Source: Gammaproteobacteria bacterium (GTDB lineage: Bacteria > Gemmatimonadota > Gemmatimonadetes > Longimicrobiales > Gaopeijiaceae). Taken from it: a stretch of 54,149 nucleotides of DNA. This document shows, piece by piece, positions 8,662 to 18,127 of this stretch. Position numbers and translations under genes: made by a program. Every line of letters begins with the position of its first letter. Within the stretch, counting starts at the first letter, position 1. Location of the stretch: contig VXNP01000153.1 of the NCBI GenBank assembly GCA_009840525.1, positions 1 to 54,149 of the forward strand, read 5' to 3'. Under the pieces are notes generated by a model that had not been told where the DNA came from, ran no database searches, and saw only the letters and a program-made list of their open reading frames with translations.

Positions 8662-9672
8662 CTAGTTCCAGGAGCGCCCCCGCATCCCCTCCACGTCCAG
8701 GTTGCCGCCGCTCAGCACACATACGGTGCGGGTTCCCGCGGGCGCATCGACAAGCCCCTGAAGCAGGGCTCCGACCGGAGCTGCGGCGGCGCCCTCGACC
8801 ACGACCTTGGCCCGCGTCATCAGCCACAGCATCGCATCGAAGATCTGCGAGTCCGGCAGGGTGACGATCTCGTCGACGAAGCGCGAGACCACGGAGCAGG
8901 TGTGGTTGCCGACCTTCCGGACGCGAAGCCCGTCGACGTGGCAGTCGACCTCGTCGAGGACCACGCTCGCTCCCGCCTCCACGCTGCGCTTCATCCCCGG
9001 GGCCCCGGAGGACTCCACCCCGATGATCCGGACCTCCGGGTTGACGGATTTGGCCGCCATCGAGACGCCCGAGATGAGCCCGCCGCCCCCGATGGGCACG
9101 ATCAGGAGTTCGGTCTCCGGGAACTGGTCCATGATCTCGAGCCCGAGGGTCCCCTGTCCTGCGATCAGCTCCGGATCGTCGAACGGGTGGATGTAGGTCA
9201 GCCCCTCGGCTTCCACGAGTTCCAGCGCCTTCTCGTTGGCCTCGTCCCAGATGCTGCCGTGGAGGACGACGCGGGCCCCGTAGCCTTCGGTGGCGGCGAT
9301 CTTGGAGCGGGTGGCGTTTTCGGCCATGACCACCACCGCGCGCACGCCGTACTGGCGCGCCGCGAGGGCCACGCCCTGGGAGTGGTTGCCCGCCGAGGAA
9401 CAGATGACGCCGCGGGCGCGCTCCTCCTCGCTCAGCCGCGCGATCTTGTTCAGCGGGCCGCGCAGCTTGTAGGAGCCGCCCCGCTGGAAGAGTTCGGCCT
9501 TCAGGCGCACGTCCAGCCCGCACTCCTCGCTCAGCGATCGGCTGGTCAGCATGGGTGTGCGGTAGACGTAGGGCGCCACGTTCCGGTAGGCGGCTTCGAA
9601 ATCGGCCCGGTTGAGGGTGAGGCCGTTGCCGTTGGCGAGGGGCCCGGGCGCCGTGGTGTCCCCCTCCTTCAT
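8662..9672 (-). CDS. Threonine/serine dehydratase-like PLP enzyme
   Basis: This 336-residue fold-type II PLP enzyme resembles catabolic threonine ammonia-lyase (threonine to 2-oxobutyrate plus ammonia). The Schiff-base lysine is Lys69 in GGSYKLRGP. SSAGNHSQG (92-100) binds the substrate carboxylate and the glycine loop GGGGLISG holds the PLP phosphate. It has no ACT regulatory domain, so it is the short TdcB-like form and not biosynthetic IlvA. Serine racemase is an alternative function within the same family. The downstream neighbour on the same strand encodes a propeller lipoprotein, which gives no pathway hint. Confidence 0.88.
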   Translation of the reverse strand: MKEGDTTAPGPLANGNGLTLNRADFEAAYRNVAPYVYRTPMLTSRSLSEECGLDVRLKAELFQRGGSYKLRGPLNKIARLSEEERARGVICSSAGNHSQGVALAARQYGVRAVVVMAENATRSKIAATEGYGARVVLHGSIWDEANEKALELVEAEGLTYIHPFDDPELIAGQGTLGLEIMDQFPETELLIVPIGGGGLISGVSMAAKSVNPEVRIIGVESSGAPGMKRSVEAGASVVLDEVDCHVDGLRVRKVGNHTCSVVSRFVDEIVTLPDSQIFDAMLWLMTRAKVVVEGAAAAPVGALLQGLVDAPAGTRTVCVLSGGNLDVEGMRGRSWN

Positions 9673-9742
9673 GTTCCCGCCCGGCCGGGGAGGATGCCGG
9701 TACCGCTGAACAGCGCATGGTGCATGGAACGACTCCGGCGTG

Positions 9743-9758
9743 TTGAGCCAGTGCTCAA
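9743..9758. promoter_or_regulatory. Palindrome upstream of the dehydratase gene
   Basis: TTGAGC-cagt-GCTCAA is a perfect 6-bp inverted repeat 70 bases upstream of the dehydratase start, in the 150-base gap after the EamA gene. It could be an operator. The arms are too short, and no T-run follows, for a convincing terminator. Confidence 0.35.
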
Positions 9759-9822
9759 TGAGCGGGATGGGAAGGCCGCCAAGTGACCCGACGTTGGCGT
9801 TGGGCCGTCCACAATAGGCAGG

Positions 9823-10758
9823 TCACCCGGCCAGCGCCAGCAACCCGATGCCGGCGAAGACGAGCAGGGCTCCGATGGTGCGAATACGTCCGAACCGCTC
9901 TCCCAGAAGGAGCCATCCCGCCAGCGCCCCGAAGACGATGCCCACCTCGCGCGCGGCTCCGGCGTAGCTGATGGGGGCGATCTGGAAGGCCCGGAGAACG
10001 AGTGCGTAGGCCACCAAGGTCATAACGGCGATCATCGCGATGGGACGGAAGTGCGTGCGCAGGACCCGAAACGTCCGCTTGCCGTCACGGGCCGCCAGCA
10101 TCCCCACGAACGCCAATCCGGAGATCCCGAACACGAGCACGAGGTACGGCAACGGGAGCCATTGCCGGACCGCCGCACCATCCAGGGTGGAGTACACGGA
10201 GATGAAGAACGCGACCAGGAAGGCGGATCCCGAGCCCCGCGCGTGGGCGCGCAACTGGCGCCAACGACGTCTGGCGGGCGTTCGGATGGAGGAATCGGAC
10301 CCGGGGCGGACGTCATTCCCCGCTCCCGCCCTCGCCCCGGCGACACGCGACCACAGGGGCGCCCCGCCGAGCACGATCAGCCCGCAAAGGATCGTCGCGA
10401 TCCCGAGCACTCCGCCCGGCGAGGGTCGCTCGCCCAGGAAGAGGACCGCCCACAGGGCGAGCATCGCGGGGGCCGTCCCGCGCGCGACCGGATAGACCAG
10501 CGAGAAATCGCCGTCTCCGTACGCCCGCGCCAGGCACCCGTAGTACGCCACGTACACGACCGCGCTCGCGCCCACGAAGGGCCACACCCCCGCCGGAGGC
10601 GGCCAAGCGGGCACCAGAGTCGGGATGAACACGACGGCACCGAGCAGCATCGCCCACGCCGCGACCAGAACCCGCTCGGTGGAGCGCTTGAGGATCAGGT
10701 TCCACGAGGCGTGCAGGAGTCCTGCGGCGAGGACCAGGGCGAGGGCGGTTACGGGCAC
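9823..10758 (-). CDS. EamA/DMT-superfamily transporter
   Basis: This integral membrane protein of 311 residues has about ten hydrophobic helices in two EamA repeats. I place the start at the GTG at 10758, right before VPVTALALVLAAGLLHASWN, because the longer frame overlaps the upstream gene and begins with arginine-rich, non-membrane sequence. An AAGGAG lies 11 bases upstream. Members export metabolites such as amino acids. LLHASWNLILKRS near the N-terminus and the C-terminal EVGIVFGALAGWLLLGERFG are typical. A charged cytoplasmic loop near residues 145-185 separates the two repeats. Confidence 0.87.
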   Translation of the reverse strand: MPVTALALVLAAGLLHASWNLILKRSTERVLVAAWAMLLGAVVFIPTLVPAWPPPAGVWPFVGASAVVYVAYYGCLARAYGDGDFSLVYPVARGTAPAMLALWAVLFLGERPSPGGVLGIATILCGLIVLGGAPLWSRVAGARAGAGNDVRPGSDSSIRTPARRRWRQLRAHARGSGSAFLVAFFISVYSTLDGAAVRQWLPLPYLVLVFGISGLAFVGMLAARDGKRTFRVLRTHFRPIAMIAVMTLVAYALVLRAFQIAPISYAGAAREVGIVFGALAGWLLLGERFGRIRTIGALLVFAGIGLLALAG

Positions 10759-10807
10759 GGCGTGGATCGCTCCTTCAGTGCGGCGGGTCCGTCTTGGCAG
10801 GGCACGG

Positions 10808-11611
10808 CTATGCGAAGCGCGCGCCCATCCACTCCTTCCAGACGGCCTCGCCGCGGGCGGCCGCCACCGGGCCGTCGCCACCGTAGAGGTAGATGCTCAT
10901 CACCACGGTCGCCCGCTCCGCGATCTTGTAGGCACTCGCCGCCGCGATTCCCGGAGCCGGCCGGTCGAGCCGGAACAGCACGCAGGGCTGACGCCCGCCG
11001 GGCCGATTCTCCGCGAGAACGCCCGCGAGGTCTCCGCTGCCCGAACCGGGGAGCGCCCATGAATCGCCGGGCGTGAGCCCGCCGGAGGCGAGCGCGCCGG
11101 AAAGCGCGGTCCAGGTCTCCTCCACGGACCCGTCCATTTCGCCGTACGCCCGGACGATCGTGGCACGCCGGCCCCTGAAGTGGGTGAGGTACAGCCCCAG
11201 GATGGCGAGGGCCTGCGGCCAGCCGGCTTCGAAGTTCCTGAGCTGGTCGTCCCAGTCGTCGGTGCTGGCGAAGAGGCTGTGCACCACGCGGACGAGGCAG
11301 CGGCCGCCGGCGCGCGCCTCGATGGTCCACTCGGTGGCCGTCGGCGGCCCGTCCGCGCCGCAGTCCCTGCCCTCGTGGCGGAATCGGTGCGGCGGGTCCC
11401 ACCCGGTCACCTTCGCGGGGACGTGGTCCATCTGCGAGTCGGTGTGGTACCGGAGCGTTCCCCCGATCCGCTCGTCGACATCCGTCGGATAGAACCACGA
11501 CGAGATGCCGGGGCCGGTGGCGATGGCCTCCCAGACTTCCTCCGGGGATCCGGGAACCTCGGCCTCGGCCTGGATCGAACGGTGGCCGGATGGATCGTGC
11601 TTGATGCTCAT
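10808..11611 (-). CDS. SRPBCC/AHSA1-domain protein
   Basis: This 267-residue protein has an SRPBCC (START-like) ligand-binding fold in residues 10-140, seen in VPGSPEEVWEAIATGPGISS followed by WFYPTDVDERIGGTLRY. This is the AHSA1 pattern. The second half is less conserved, with EETWTALSGAL near residue 175. Its ATG overlaps the stop of the winged-helix regulator upstream by four bases. Regulator/AHSA1 pairs of this kind are common and are often autoregulated together, but the ligand is unknown. Confidence 0.85.
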   Translation of the reverse strand: MSIKHDPSGHRSIQAEAEVPGSPEEVWEAIATGPGISSWFYPTDVDERIGGTLRYHTDSQMDHVPAKVTGWDPPHRFRHEGRDCGADGPPTATEWTIEARAGGRCLVRVVHSLFASTDDWDDQLRNFEAGWPQALAILGLYLTHFRGRRATIVRAYGEMDGSVEETWTALSGALASGGLTPGDSWALPGSGSGDLAGVLAENRPGGRQPCVLFRLDRPAPGIAAASAYKIAERATVVMSIYLYGGDGPVAAARGEAVWKEWMGARFA

Positions 11612-12210
11612 GATGCCTCCTGGGCGGATGGATCCCCCGGCGCCGGATGGGCGACGACCACCAGGCGGTGAAGCCGTCCGCCGGGGGCGGAATCGTCGTG
11701 ATGGCGCCGGACCAGTTCGGAAACCGCAGCGACCAGCTCCTCGCTGAACCGGGCGCGGGCTTTCGGAGACCGGAACCGGATCTCGGTGTCGATGGAAAGG
11801 GTGGCGAGCCGTTTTCCCGTTTCGGCCGAACGGCGCAGCAGCGCGCTCCCCTCGCGCACGATGCGCGCAGCGAGCGCAATGAGGTAGCTCGCGGACAGCC
11901 GGTCGCGCGTCCGCTCCGGGTCACTCGCCACCGGCCCGAGCGCCGCCGGACTCACCACGTAGGAGCGGGCGGTCGCCACCAGCAGGCGCTCGGTCAGGCC
12001 GCCCCACCGGCGTTCCTCGGCGACCCGCACGAGCCCGTGCTTCTCCAGCGCCCGGAGGTGGTAGTTGACCTTCTGCCGGGGGAGTCCGAGCCGGGCTGCG
12101 AGCGCGGCCGCCGAGGCCGGCTCCACCAACTCGGAAAGGAGCCGGGCCCGCTTCGGGTCCAGGGTGACGACCGCGGCGGCGGGCTCCTCGATTACGGCAA
12201 CGTCGAGCAT
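11608..12210 (-). CDS. ArsR-like winged-helix transcriptional regulator
   Basis: This 200-residue regulator carries a winged helix at about 18-80, with recognition-helix region ALAARLGLPRQKVNYHLR, followed by a larger alpha-helical domain. I place the start at the ATG at 12210. A longer frame from 12246 would run through a strong promoter and operator. The ATG is seven bases after the -10 element, so the mRNA is probably leaderless, and no Shine-Dalgarno sequence is present. It is coupled to the SRPBCC gene downstream. Repression of its own operon through the 12226-12247 palindrome is a reasonable inference. Confidence 0.87.
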   Translation of the reverse strand: MLDVAVIEEPAAAVVTLDPKRARLLSELVEPASAAALAARLGLPRQKVNYHLRALEKHGLVRVAEERRWGGLTERLLVATARSYVVSPAALGPVASDPERTRDRLSASYLIALAARIVREGSALLRRSAETGKRLATLSIDTEIRFRSPKARARFSEELVAAVSELVRRHHDDSAPGGRLHRLVVVAHPAPGDPSAQEAS

Positions 12211-12217
12211 GGCTGGA

Positions 12218-12247
12218 ATAAAAGCCTTGACAAGTTTGTTTGTCAAG
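12218..12247 (-). promoter_or_regulatory. Leaderless promoter overlapped by an operator
   Basis: Read on the minus strand, -35 TTGACA (12241-12246) is followed after 17 bases by -10 TTTTAT (12218-12223), and the regulator ATG lies 7 bases further on. A perfect 8-bp inverted repeat CTTGACAA-n6-TTGTCAAG (12226-12247) covers the -35 and most of the spacer. A dimeric regulator bound there would block RNA polymerase. Confidence 0.75.
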
Positions 12248-12344
12248 AGCCTCGTAATGGATCCGGCACCCCGCCCAGGAGCGCCAGCGGGATGCCGAGG
12301 AGAAAACCGGGCATCGCCCGCGAAGATCCAGGAGTTCCAGTCCA

Positions 12345-12418
12345 GAAAAATATAATTATTATTGCGTTGATGTGTAATTGATAGTCATCTTTATTGTCAC
12401 TCCTCACATATTATGAAC
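12345..12418. other. AT-rich intergenic patch
   Basis: About 70 bases dominated by A and T lie at the 3' end of the flavoprotein gene, in strong contrast with the GC-rich surroundings. They include runs such as ATATAATTATTATT. No gene, clear hairpin or promoter is apparent. The patch may be a transcription-end region of the long operon or a relic of inserted DNA. Confidence 0.4.
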
Positions 12419-13850
12419 TGTGATGGTCAGGTGTGCGGAATATCGCCTTCTCAAGAAACGGGTTGCGGAACACACCCCGTGGGTCGAATCCCTTGCATAC
12501 CGCTCTGAATTCCCGGATCCCGGGATAACTGCGCTCGACCTCTCCCGAATTCAGGGGGAACCACTTCCCCCAGTGCAGGCGGGCATTGAAGAGGAGCGCC
12601 ATGGTGGTTGCGAGGAATCGGGCGACGTTCTGAAAGGGCAACCGTGGCTCGGTGAAGGTGATGAGGCTGATTGCGTACCAGTCGTGCTCTTCCATGCCGT
12701 GACAGGATGCCATCGAGATCAGCGTGTCGTCAGGAGGGACACGTCGGACGCAGATCGGATAGTGATGGCTGTAGGATCCGCGAACTTTCTCCAGTGCATC
12801 CTGCATGTCCAACGCCCGGATCCGGTCGTGTACGCTGGCCGATACCTCGTAGGCGGCGTTGTCGGCCGCGCGCAGAACCTCCGACACGACGTCAAGGGCC
12901 GGCCTGAGCTTCGCGCGCTGCACGAAGACTTCCATCTCCAGATGACGGAAGAGGTCGTGGCGCATAAGGAGCTGCCGGTCGCTGCGGTCGGTGACCTGCC
13001 ACTTAGGGAAGATGCAGGCGGGGAGAAGATGCCGATACAGGATGTCCACCGTGCGCCGGCTTCGCAGCAGCGAGGCGGTGAGCTTGATGCCCAGATGAAG
13101 GAGGAGGTCGATCACGATGAGCCAGTAGGCCCGGTAGAGCATGGCAGCGCCCGACCGGCGGTTGTCCGGGGCAACGCTCCGCTCGTGCTCCAGGTACGCC
13201 CAGGTGTGCGGGATGAGGTAGAATTGCTGCAGGGGCGCGGCTGATTCGTTGTCAAGGACGGCGTCCAGATCCGGGTGCCAGACGCATCGTTCGTGAACGT
13301 AGTACTGCGGCACGCACCGAAGAGTGACTTCCAGGACGATCCCGAGCGCCCCAACTGAGCATCGGGCCGCCCGCAGGGCCTGGCCGGAATCGACGATGCG
13401 CACTTCCGCCTTCCCCACCGAGCTGTAGCAAGCGATGCGCATGGATTCGACGTAGTGGGACATCGAGTGCCGTCCCGATCCGTGGGTTCCCGTGGCGACC
13501 GCGCCTGCCACGGTCTGGCGGGCGATCAGGCCAACCGACGGGAGGGTGAGGCCGCGGAGTGCGAGATGCGCGAGGAGCTCGGCGATTCGGCATCCCCCGC
13601 CCACGGCGACCCGACGGCGATCCGAGTGAACGCGTATCCACCGAAGGTGGCGCAGATCCATGAGCGCATCGGATGTCTCGATGCCCCCGTTCCAGGAATG
13701 GCCCGCGCCGATGACGCGGACGGTCCCGGTCCGGTGTTCGTCGAGGATGCACAACACGTCCTCTTCATCCCTGGGCAGGTATCGCTTGCGTGGGCGGAAG
13801 CGAATGTTGCCGCCGAAGTTGCGGACGTGCGATATGCCTTTCGGCTGCAC
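12411..13850 (-). CDS. FAD-linked sugar-lactone oxidase-like protein
   Basis: This 479-residue flavoprotein belongs to the FAD-binding PCMH/ALO family (D-arabinono- and L-gulono-1,4-lactone oxidases). The N-terminal FAD domain shows GAGHSWNGG (48-56) and the GTHGSG motif near residue 120, and a C-terminal ALO-like domain ends the protein. No His is seen at the usual covalent flavin position, so attachment may be non-covalent. It begins two bases after the oppF stop and is the last gene of the long Opp operon, suggesting oxidation of a sugar-derived product of the imported compound. The exact substrate is unknown. Confidence 0.82.
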   Translation of the reverse strand: MQPKGISHVRNFGGNIRFRPRKRYLPRDEEDVLCILDEHRTGTVRVIGAGHSWNGGIETSDALMDLRHLRWIRVHSDRRRVAVGGGCRIAELLAHLALRGLTLPSVGLIARQTVAGAVATGTHGSGRHSMSHYVESMRIACYSSVGKAEVRIVDSGQALRAARCSVGALGIVLEVTLRCVPQYYVHERCVWHPDLDAVLDNESAAPLQQFYLIPHTWAYLEHERSVAPDNRRSGAAMLYRAYWLIVIDLLLHLGIKLTASLLRSRRTVDILYRHLLPACIFPKWQVTDRSDRQLLMRHDLFRHLEMEVFVQRAKLRPALDVVSEVLRAADNAAYEVSASVHDRIRALDMQDALEKVRGSYSHHYPICVRRVPPDDTLISMASCHGMEEHDWYAISLITFTEPRLPFQNVARFLATTMALLFNARLHWGKWFPLNSGEVERSYPGIREFRAVCKGFDPRGVFRNPFLEKAIFRTPDHHSS

Positions 13851-13852
13851 GG

Positions 13853-14650
13853 CTAAGACCGCCCGGGCCTTCTGGGCAGCGAAGACAGAAGCGCGCGCGT
13901 ATACGGATGCCCCGGTTCGCGGAAGAGTGCATCCGCCGGAGCCATCTCGACGATCCTGCCTTCATTCATGACCGCGACCCGGTCGCACAGGTGCCTGACC
14001 ATCCTCAGATCGTGCGAAATGAAGAGATAAGTCAGCCCGAACTCTTCCTGAATATCCGCGAGAAGGTTGACGATCTGGGCCTGGATGGAGATGTCGAGCG
14101 ACGAAATGGGCTCGTCGCAGATGATCAGGTCGGGCTTCAGGGCGAGGGCACGCGCGATTCCGACCCGCTGGCGCTGGCCACCCGAGAACTCGTGCGGCAG
14201 GCGTCCGGCGAGCTTCGGATCCAGCCCGACGATGCTCATGAGTTCCCCGACCCGGTTCTGTCGCTGCCCGCGGGTCATGCTCATGTGCTCGAGCAGGGGC
14301 TCGGCGATGGAGCGGCCGACGCTCAGGCGCGGATTCAGCGACGAATGAGTGTCCTGGAAGATCATCTGCATGCGCGGACGAAGTGCGCGTAGCTCCGCCG
14401 GGGACGCAGCCGTCAGATCGATGCCGTCGAAGACGATGCGCCCCGACGTGGGCTCGGTGAGCCGAAGGATGGCGCGGGCGACGGTGGTTTTTCCGCAGCC
14501 GCTCTCTCCCACCAGGCCCAGCGTCTCGCCGCGATTCAGTCGGAAGCTGACGCCGTCGACCGCGCGCACCGACCCGGTCCGGCGCTGCATCGTTCCGCGC
14601 CGCACGGGGAAGTGTTTCTTCAGGTCCACGACTTCGAGGAGGGGAGTCAT
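13853..14650 (-). CDS. oppF: Oligopeptide/dipeptide ABC transporter ATPase (OppF/DppF type)
   Basis: This 265-residue ABC ATPase powers import of peptides or related solutes together with OppD. Walker [10 protein letters not shown] is at 48-56, the Q-loop in [13 protein letters not shown], the signature SGGQRQR near 157 and Walker B LIICDEP follow, and the H-loop is in ISHDL. The start ATG overlaps the oppD stop (ATGA). It is shorter than the usual 310-330 residues because it ends at [10 protein letters not shown] and lacks the C-terminal oligopeptide-ABC extension with its cysteines. OppD retains that extension, so one Opp subunit still has it. Confidence 0.92.
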   Translation of the reverse strand: MTPLLEVVDLKKHFPVRRGTMQRRTGSVRAVDGVSFRLNRGETLGLVGESGCGKTTVARAILRLTEPTSGRIVFDGIDLTAASPAELRALRPRMQMIFQDTHSSLNPRLSVGRSIAEPLLEHMSMTRGQRQNRVGELMSIVGLDPKLAGRLPHEFSGGQRQRVGIARALALKPDLIICDEPISSLDISIQAQIVNLLADIQEEFGLTYLFISHDLRMVRHLCDRVAVMNEGRIVEMAPADALFREPGHPYTRALLSSLPRRPGRS

Positions 14651-15642
14651 CCGTCCCACCAGCAGGCAGCGCGCGCTTCCTTCCCGGCCGGTAGCAGGGG
14701 CGGCCGCTCCTCGCCGCAGCGGTCGAAGGCGTGCGGACATCGCGCCGCGAATGCGCACCCCTCGGGAAGCCGCGTCATGTCGGGCGGCTGACCCGGAATC
14801 GCAGTCAGGTGCCCTCCGCCTTCCCCGCCGAGCGCGGGCAGGGAGGCCAGAAGGCCCCGGGTGTAGGGATGGGCCGGCGCGTCGAACAGGCGCCGGGCTC
14901 CGGCGGTCTCCACGATGGACCCTCCGTACATCACCGCGACCCGGTCGGCCAGGTTCGCCACCACGCTCAGATCGTGGGTGATCCAGATCATCGCCATCTC
15001 GCGCGTTGCCCGCAGCTCGGAAACCAGGTCCAGAATCTGCGCCTGGATTGTGGCGTCCAGCGCGGTGGTCGGCTCGTCGGCGATGAGAAGGCTGGGCTCG
15101 CAGGCCAGCGCGATGGCGATCATGACCCGCTGGCACATGCCGCCGGAGAACTGGTGCGGGTAGTCGTCGAACCGGGAGGCGGGGCGCGGGATCCCTACCG
15201 ATTCGAGCAGCTCGATGGCGCGGTTGCGGGCGGCGCGGCGCCCCAGACGGAGGTGCACCTCCAGGCTCTCGGTCAGTTGCCGGCCGATGGTGAGCACTGG
15301 ATTGAGGGATGCGCGCGGGTCCTGAAAGATCATCCCGATCTCGGGTCCGCGCACACGTCTCATCTCTTCATCGTCGAGCCCCAGCAGGTCCCGGCCCTTG
15401 AAGCTCACCTCGTCGGCGCGGACGCGGGTGCGGTGCGGGGGAAGCAGGCGGAGCACGGAGAGCATGGAGGCGGTCTTGCCGCACCCGCTTTCGCCCACCA
15501 GGGCAAGCGCCTCGCCCCGGCGGACGGAGAAGCTCACGTCGTTGACCGCATGCACGAGGCCCCGGTCAGAGAGGAACCGCGTATGGAGGCCACGAACCCG
15601 GAGCAGGTCGAGGGAAATGTCTCCGGGAGGCTCGGGTGTCAT
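14647..15642 (-). CDS. oppD: Oligopeptide/dipeptide ABC transporter ATPase (OppD/DppD type)
   Basis: This 331-residue ATPase pairs with OppF. Walker [12 protein letters not shown] is near 50-60, the signature SGGMCQR near 165, Walker [13 protein letters not shown] follows, and the H-loop is in WITHDLSVV. The C-terminal extension [18 protein letters not shown] is the cysteine-rich segment typical of Opp/Dpp ATPases. Four-base overlaps join it to the oxidoreductase gene upstream and to oppF downstream, so all three are translated together. The rest of the transporter (OppB, OppC) is encoded 5 kb upstream in the same operon. Confidence 0.94.
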   Translation of the reverse strand: MTPEPPGDISLDLLRVRGLHTRFLSDRGLVHAVNDVSFSVRRGEALALVGESGCGKTASMLSVLRLLPPHRTRVRADEVSFKGRDLLGLDDEEMRRVRGPEIGMIFQDPRASLNPVLTIGRQLTESLEVHLRLGRRAARNRAIELLESVGIPRPASRFDDYPHQFSGGMCQRVMIAIALACEPSLLIADEPTTALDATIQAQILDLVSELRATREMAMIWITHDLSVVANLADRVAVMYGGSIVETAGARRLFDAPAHPYTRGLLASLPALGGEGGGHLTAIPGQPPDMTRLPEGCAFAARCPHAFDRCGEERPPLLPAGKEARAACWWDG

Positions 15643-16853
15643 GAGGGGAAGCCCGTTTCTTCATCGGAGCGCCCGACATTCTCGGCGATCTGTCGCCGAG
15701 CAGAGCCCGCATCGGCATCGGAGCGCCCCTCGCCCGTGTTGGTGTTGACAGGCGGCGCGGACACGCGGAAGCGCTCCTCCATCTCACGCAACGCGACCCA
15801 TCCCCTTCTCTGCGCTGACTCGATGCAGGCCTGAACGACGAGAAGCGTCTTTAGATGATCGCGGGCGGTGGTCACGGGCTCGGCTTCGTCGCGGACGGCG
15901 CGCAGGAACTCGGCCAGCAGCTCGCGCGTGTCGTCGATGAACGCCGTGCACGGCGCGAGCGGCTCCGGGACCGGGATCTCCGCTTCGGCGTCTCCCTTGA
16001 AGTTGCTGCCGCGGAGTCCGAGGCCACGATCGAAGTCGACGCGGACCAGGTCCTCGAACTGCTCGTGCTGAATCAGGGCCCCGTCCTCGAACTCCGTGCG
16101 CCAGCGGAAATCCATGCGATTCCAGGCTGCGGTCCAGGTGCCCAGGTAATTCGCGCGCACTCCGTTCTCGAAGCAGAAGAGCACGGAGACGCAGCAGTCG
16201 TCCTCATAGGTGCTCCACGACGGCCGCCAGGTGTCGCACACCAGCGACTCGACCTCAGCGTCGTAACAGTAGCGCAGCAGGTCGAAGTGATGGATGCTCT
16301 GCTCCAGCAGCATTGGATGCGCCATCGTCATCACGTAATCGTTCAGGTCGTGGCGGTTGCCGTCCCGCTGGCGGTGGTAGGTGAAGTGCCCGTAGCTGAG
16401 GGCGCCGAGGTCGCCGCTCAGGGCGTAGTGTCGGATCCGCTGTGACGTCGGGAGGTAGCGGAAGTTCATCCCGATCAGGAGATGACGTCCCGCGTCGTCG
16501 GCCCTGGCGATGAGGTCCAGGACTTCGTCCATATCGTCCGAGAGGGGCTTTTCGCAGAGGACGTCGAGGCCCCGGTCGAATGCCTGGCGCACCAGGGAAT
16601 GGTGGCTGTCAGGCGGGGTGGCGATGACGACTGCGTCGGCCCCGATGCGGGTGAGGGCCGAAGCGAAGTCGCGTTCAACCGGGGCGTCGGGTGCGCGCTC
16701 GTCCCGGGCTCGCCGCGCACGTGCTTCGTCAAGATCCACGATGCCGGCCAGTGTCGCGTCCGGGGCCTCGGCGATGACGCGTGCCCATTTGGCGCCGCGG
16801 ACGCCCGCGCCCACTAGCAGCACGCGCACGTTCTCGGTCCCTGCCGGAGACAT
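15639..16853 (-). CDS. Gfo/Idh/MocA-family oxidoreductase
   Basis: This NAD(P)-dependent dehydrogenase is 404 residues from the ATG at 16853, which I prefer because MSPAGTENVRVLLVGAG leads straight into the Rossmann strand. An ATG 33 bases upstream is possible. The nucleotide motif GAGVRGAKWA and the catalytic motif CEKPLSDDM are visible, followed by a C-terminal dimerisation domain. Members oxidise or reduce sugars, inositols and their derivatives. Its stop overlaps the oppD start, so it is part of the Opp operon and probably acts on the imported compound. Confidence 0.9.
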   Translation of the reverse strand: MSPAGTENVRVLLVGAGVRGAKWARVIAEAPDATLAGIVDLDEARARRARDERAPDAPVERDFASALTRIGADAVVIATPPDSHHSLVRQAFDRGLDVLCEKPLSDDMDEVLDLIARADDAGRHLLIGMNFRYLPTSQRIRHYALSGDLGALSYGHFTYHRQRDGNRHDLNDYVMTMAHPMLLEQSIHHFDLLRYCYDAEVESLVCDTWRPSWSTYEDDCCVSVLFCFENGVRANYLGTWTAAWNRMDFRWRTEFEDGALIQHEQFEDLVRVDFDRGLGLRGSNFKGDAEAEIPVPEPLAPCTAFIDDTRELLAEFLRAVRDEAEPVTTARDHLKTLLVVQACIESAQRRGWVALREMEERFRVSAPPVNTNTGEGRSDADAGSARRQIAENVGRSDEETGFPS

Positions 16854-16905
16854 CAGGGCGCCCCATCCCGTGGGGAGGAGCTCCACGGCGGAAGCGAGCC
16901 CGATT

Positions 16906-18120
16906 TCACGACTGTCGCGTCCTTTCGACGAAACGCTTCATCCGCCCCAGGGCCTCTTCCATGGAGGTGTACGGCGAAAGCAGCGTGATGCGGATGTGCC
17001 GGTTGGCGGGATCCGCGAACATCGTGCCCGGGAAAACCATCACCTCCTCTTGCCGCAGCAGCTCAAGGCAGAAGGTCTCGGCGTCGAGCCCCGTGCTCGA
17101 GATGTTGGCGTAGACGTACATGCCGCCGCCCGGCCGGCCATACGAAATCCCCATGCCGTCGAGGCTCCGAAGTACGAGGTCGAGCCGCCGCTCGTACTCG
17201 GCCAGCATCGAGGCCACCGCCTCGTCTCCACGCTCGAGCGCGGCGAGCGCCCCACGCTGGAGGGCCGGAGGCGTGCAGATGCTCAGCGTGTGCTTGATCT
17301 CGACGGCGGGCTCCATGAACCACGCGGGCGCGGCCAGGTAGCCGATGCGCCACCCGGTCATGGCGTACGCCTTGGAGAAGCCGTTCACCGTGACCGTCCG
17401 GCCGAGCAGGTTGCCGAAGGTGCCCAGACTGACATGCTCCCGCCCGCCGAAGATCAGCTTCTCGTAGATCTCGTCGGAGATGACGAGGAGATCGTGCTGC
17501 TCGGCGAGCAATGCGATGCGCGCCAACTCCTCGCGCGGCGTAAGGCCGCCGGTGGGATTGTTCGGGTTCGCGATGACGAGGAGCTTCGAGCGCTCCGTCA
17601 GGGCGTCGCGGATGGCGTCCGCCCTGAGCGCGAAGTCGTCCTCCTCCAGGGTCGGCACCTCGACCACCCGGCCACCGGCCAGGTTGACCATGTAGTCGAA
17701 GGCGTTGAAGCGCGGGGCCTGGAGCACCACTTCGTCGCCGGGATCGACCAGCGCCAGGATCGAGATGAGGAGCGCTTCCTGAACGCCGTTGGTGACGATG
17801 ATCTGGCTGGCCGGATAGTCGAGGCCGTTGTCGCGTTTGAGCTTCCCGGAGATGGCCTCGCGGAGTTCGGGGAGGCCCGGCGGGGCCGTATAGTGGGTAT
17901 AGCCACCCGCCAGGGCTTCCGCCCCCGCCGCGACGATGTCGGGTGGCGTGTCGAAATCGGGGTCGCCCCGGCCAAGCGCGATGATGCCGTCGAGGCCGGC
18001 GGACAGCTTGAGCATCCGCGTGCGGAAGCTCGATTTCACGCTGACCGCGCGGGCGGCCAGATGGGATTCGCGGACAGCCTGGGGCATCGGAGTCACGCCC
18101 TGCGTCGGTGACTGGGGCAA
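16906..18120 (-). CDS. Class I/II aminotransferase (PLP)
   Basis: This 404-residue aspartate-aminotransferase-family enzyme (fold type I) has ANPNNPTGG, a conserved pocket motif, and the PLP lysine in NGFSKAYAMTGWRIGY near residue 250. RHIRITL near the C-terminus supplies the arginine that binds the substrate carboxylate. It transfers an amino group between an amino acid and a 2-oxo acid, but which amino acid cannot be read. It lies 52 bases upstream of the oxidoreductase and seven bases after the amidohydrolase, inside the Opp operon. Together they suggest nitrogen release from an imported amino compound. Confidence 0.92.
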   Translation of the reverse strand: MPQSPTQGVTPMPQAVRESHLAARAVSVKSSFRTRMLKLSAGLDGIIALGRGDPDFDTPPDIVAAGAEALAGGYTHYTAPPGLPELREAISGKLKRDNGLDYPASQIIVTNGVQEALLISILALVDPGDEVVLQAPRFNAFDYMVNLAGGRVVEVPTLEEDDFALRADAIRDALTERSKLLVIANPNNPTGGLTPREELARIALLAEQHDLLVISDEIYEKLIFGGREHVSLGTFGNLLGRTVTVNGFSKAYAMTGWRIGYLAAPAWFMEPAVEIKHTLSICTPPALQRGALAALERGDEAVASMLAEYERRLDLVLRSLDGMGISYGRPGGGMYVYANISSTGLDAETFCLELLRQEEVMVFPGTMFADPANRHIRITLLSPYTSMEEALGRMKRFVERTRQS

Positions 18121-18127
18121 ACGCGCA

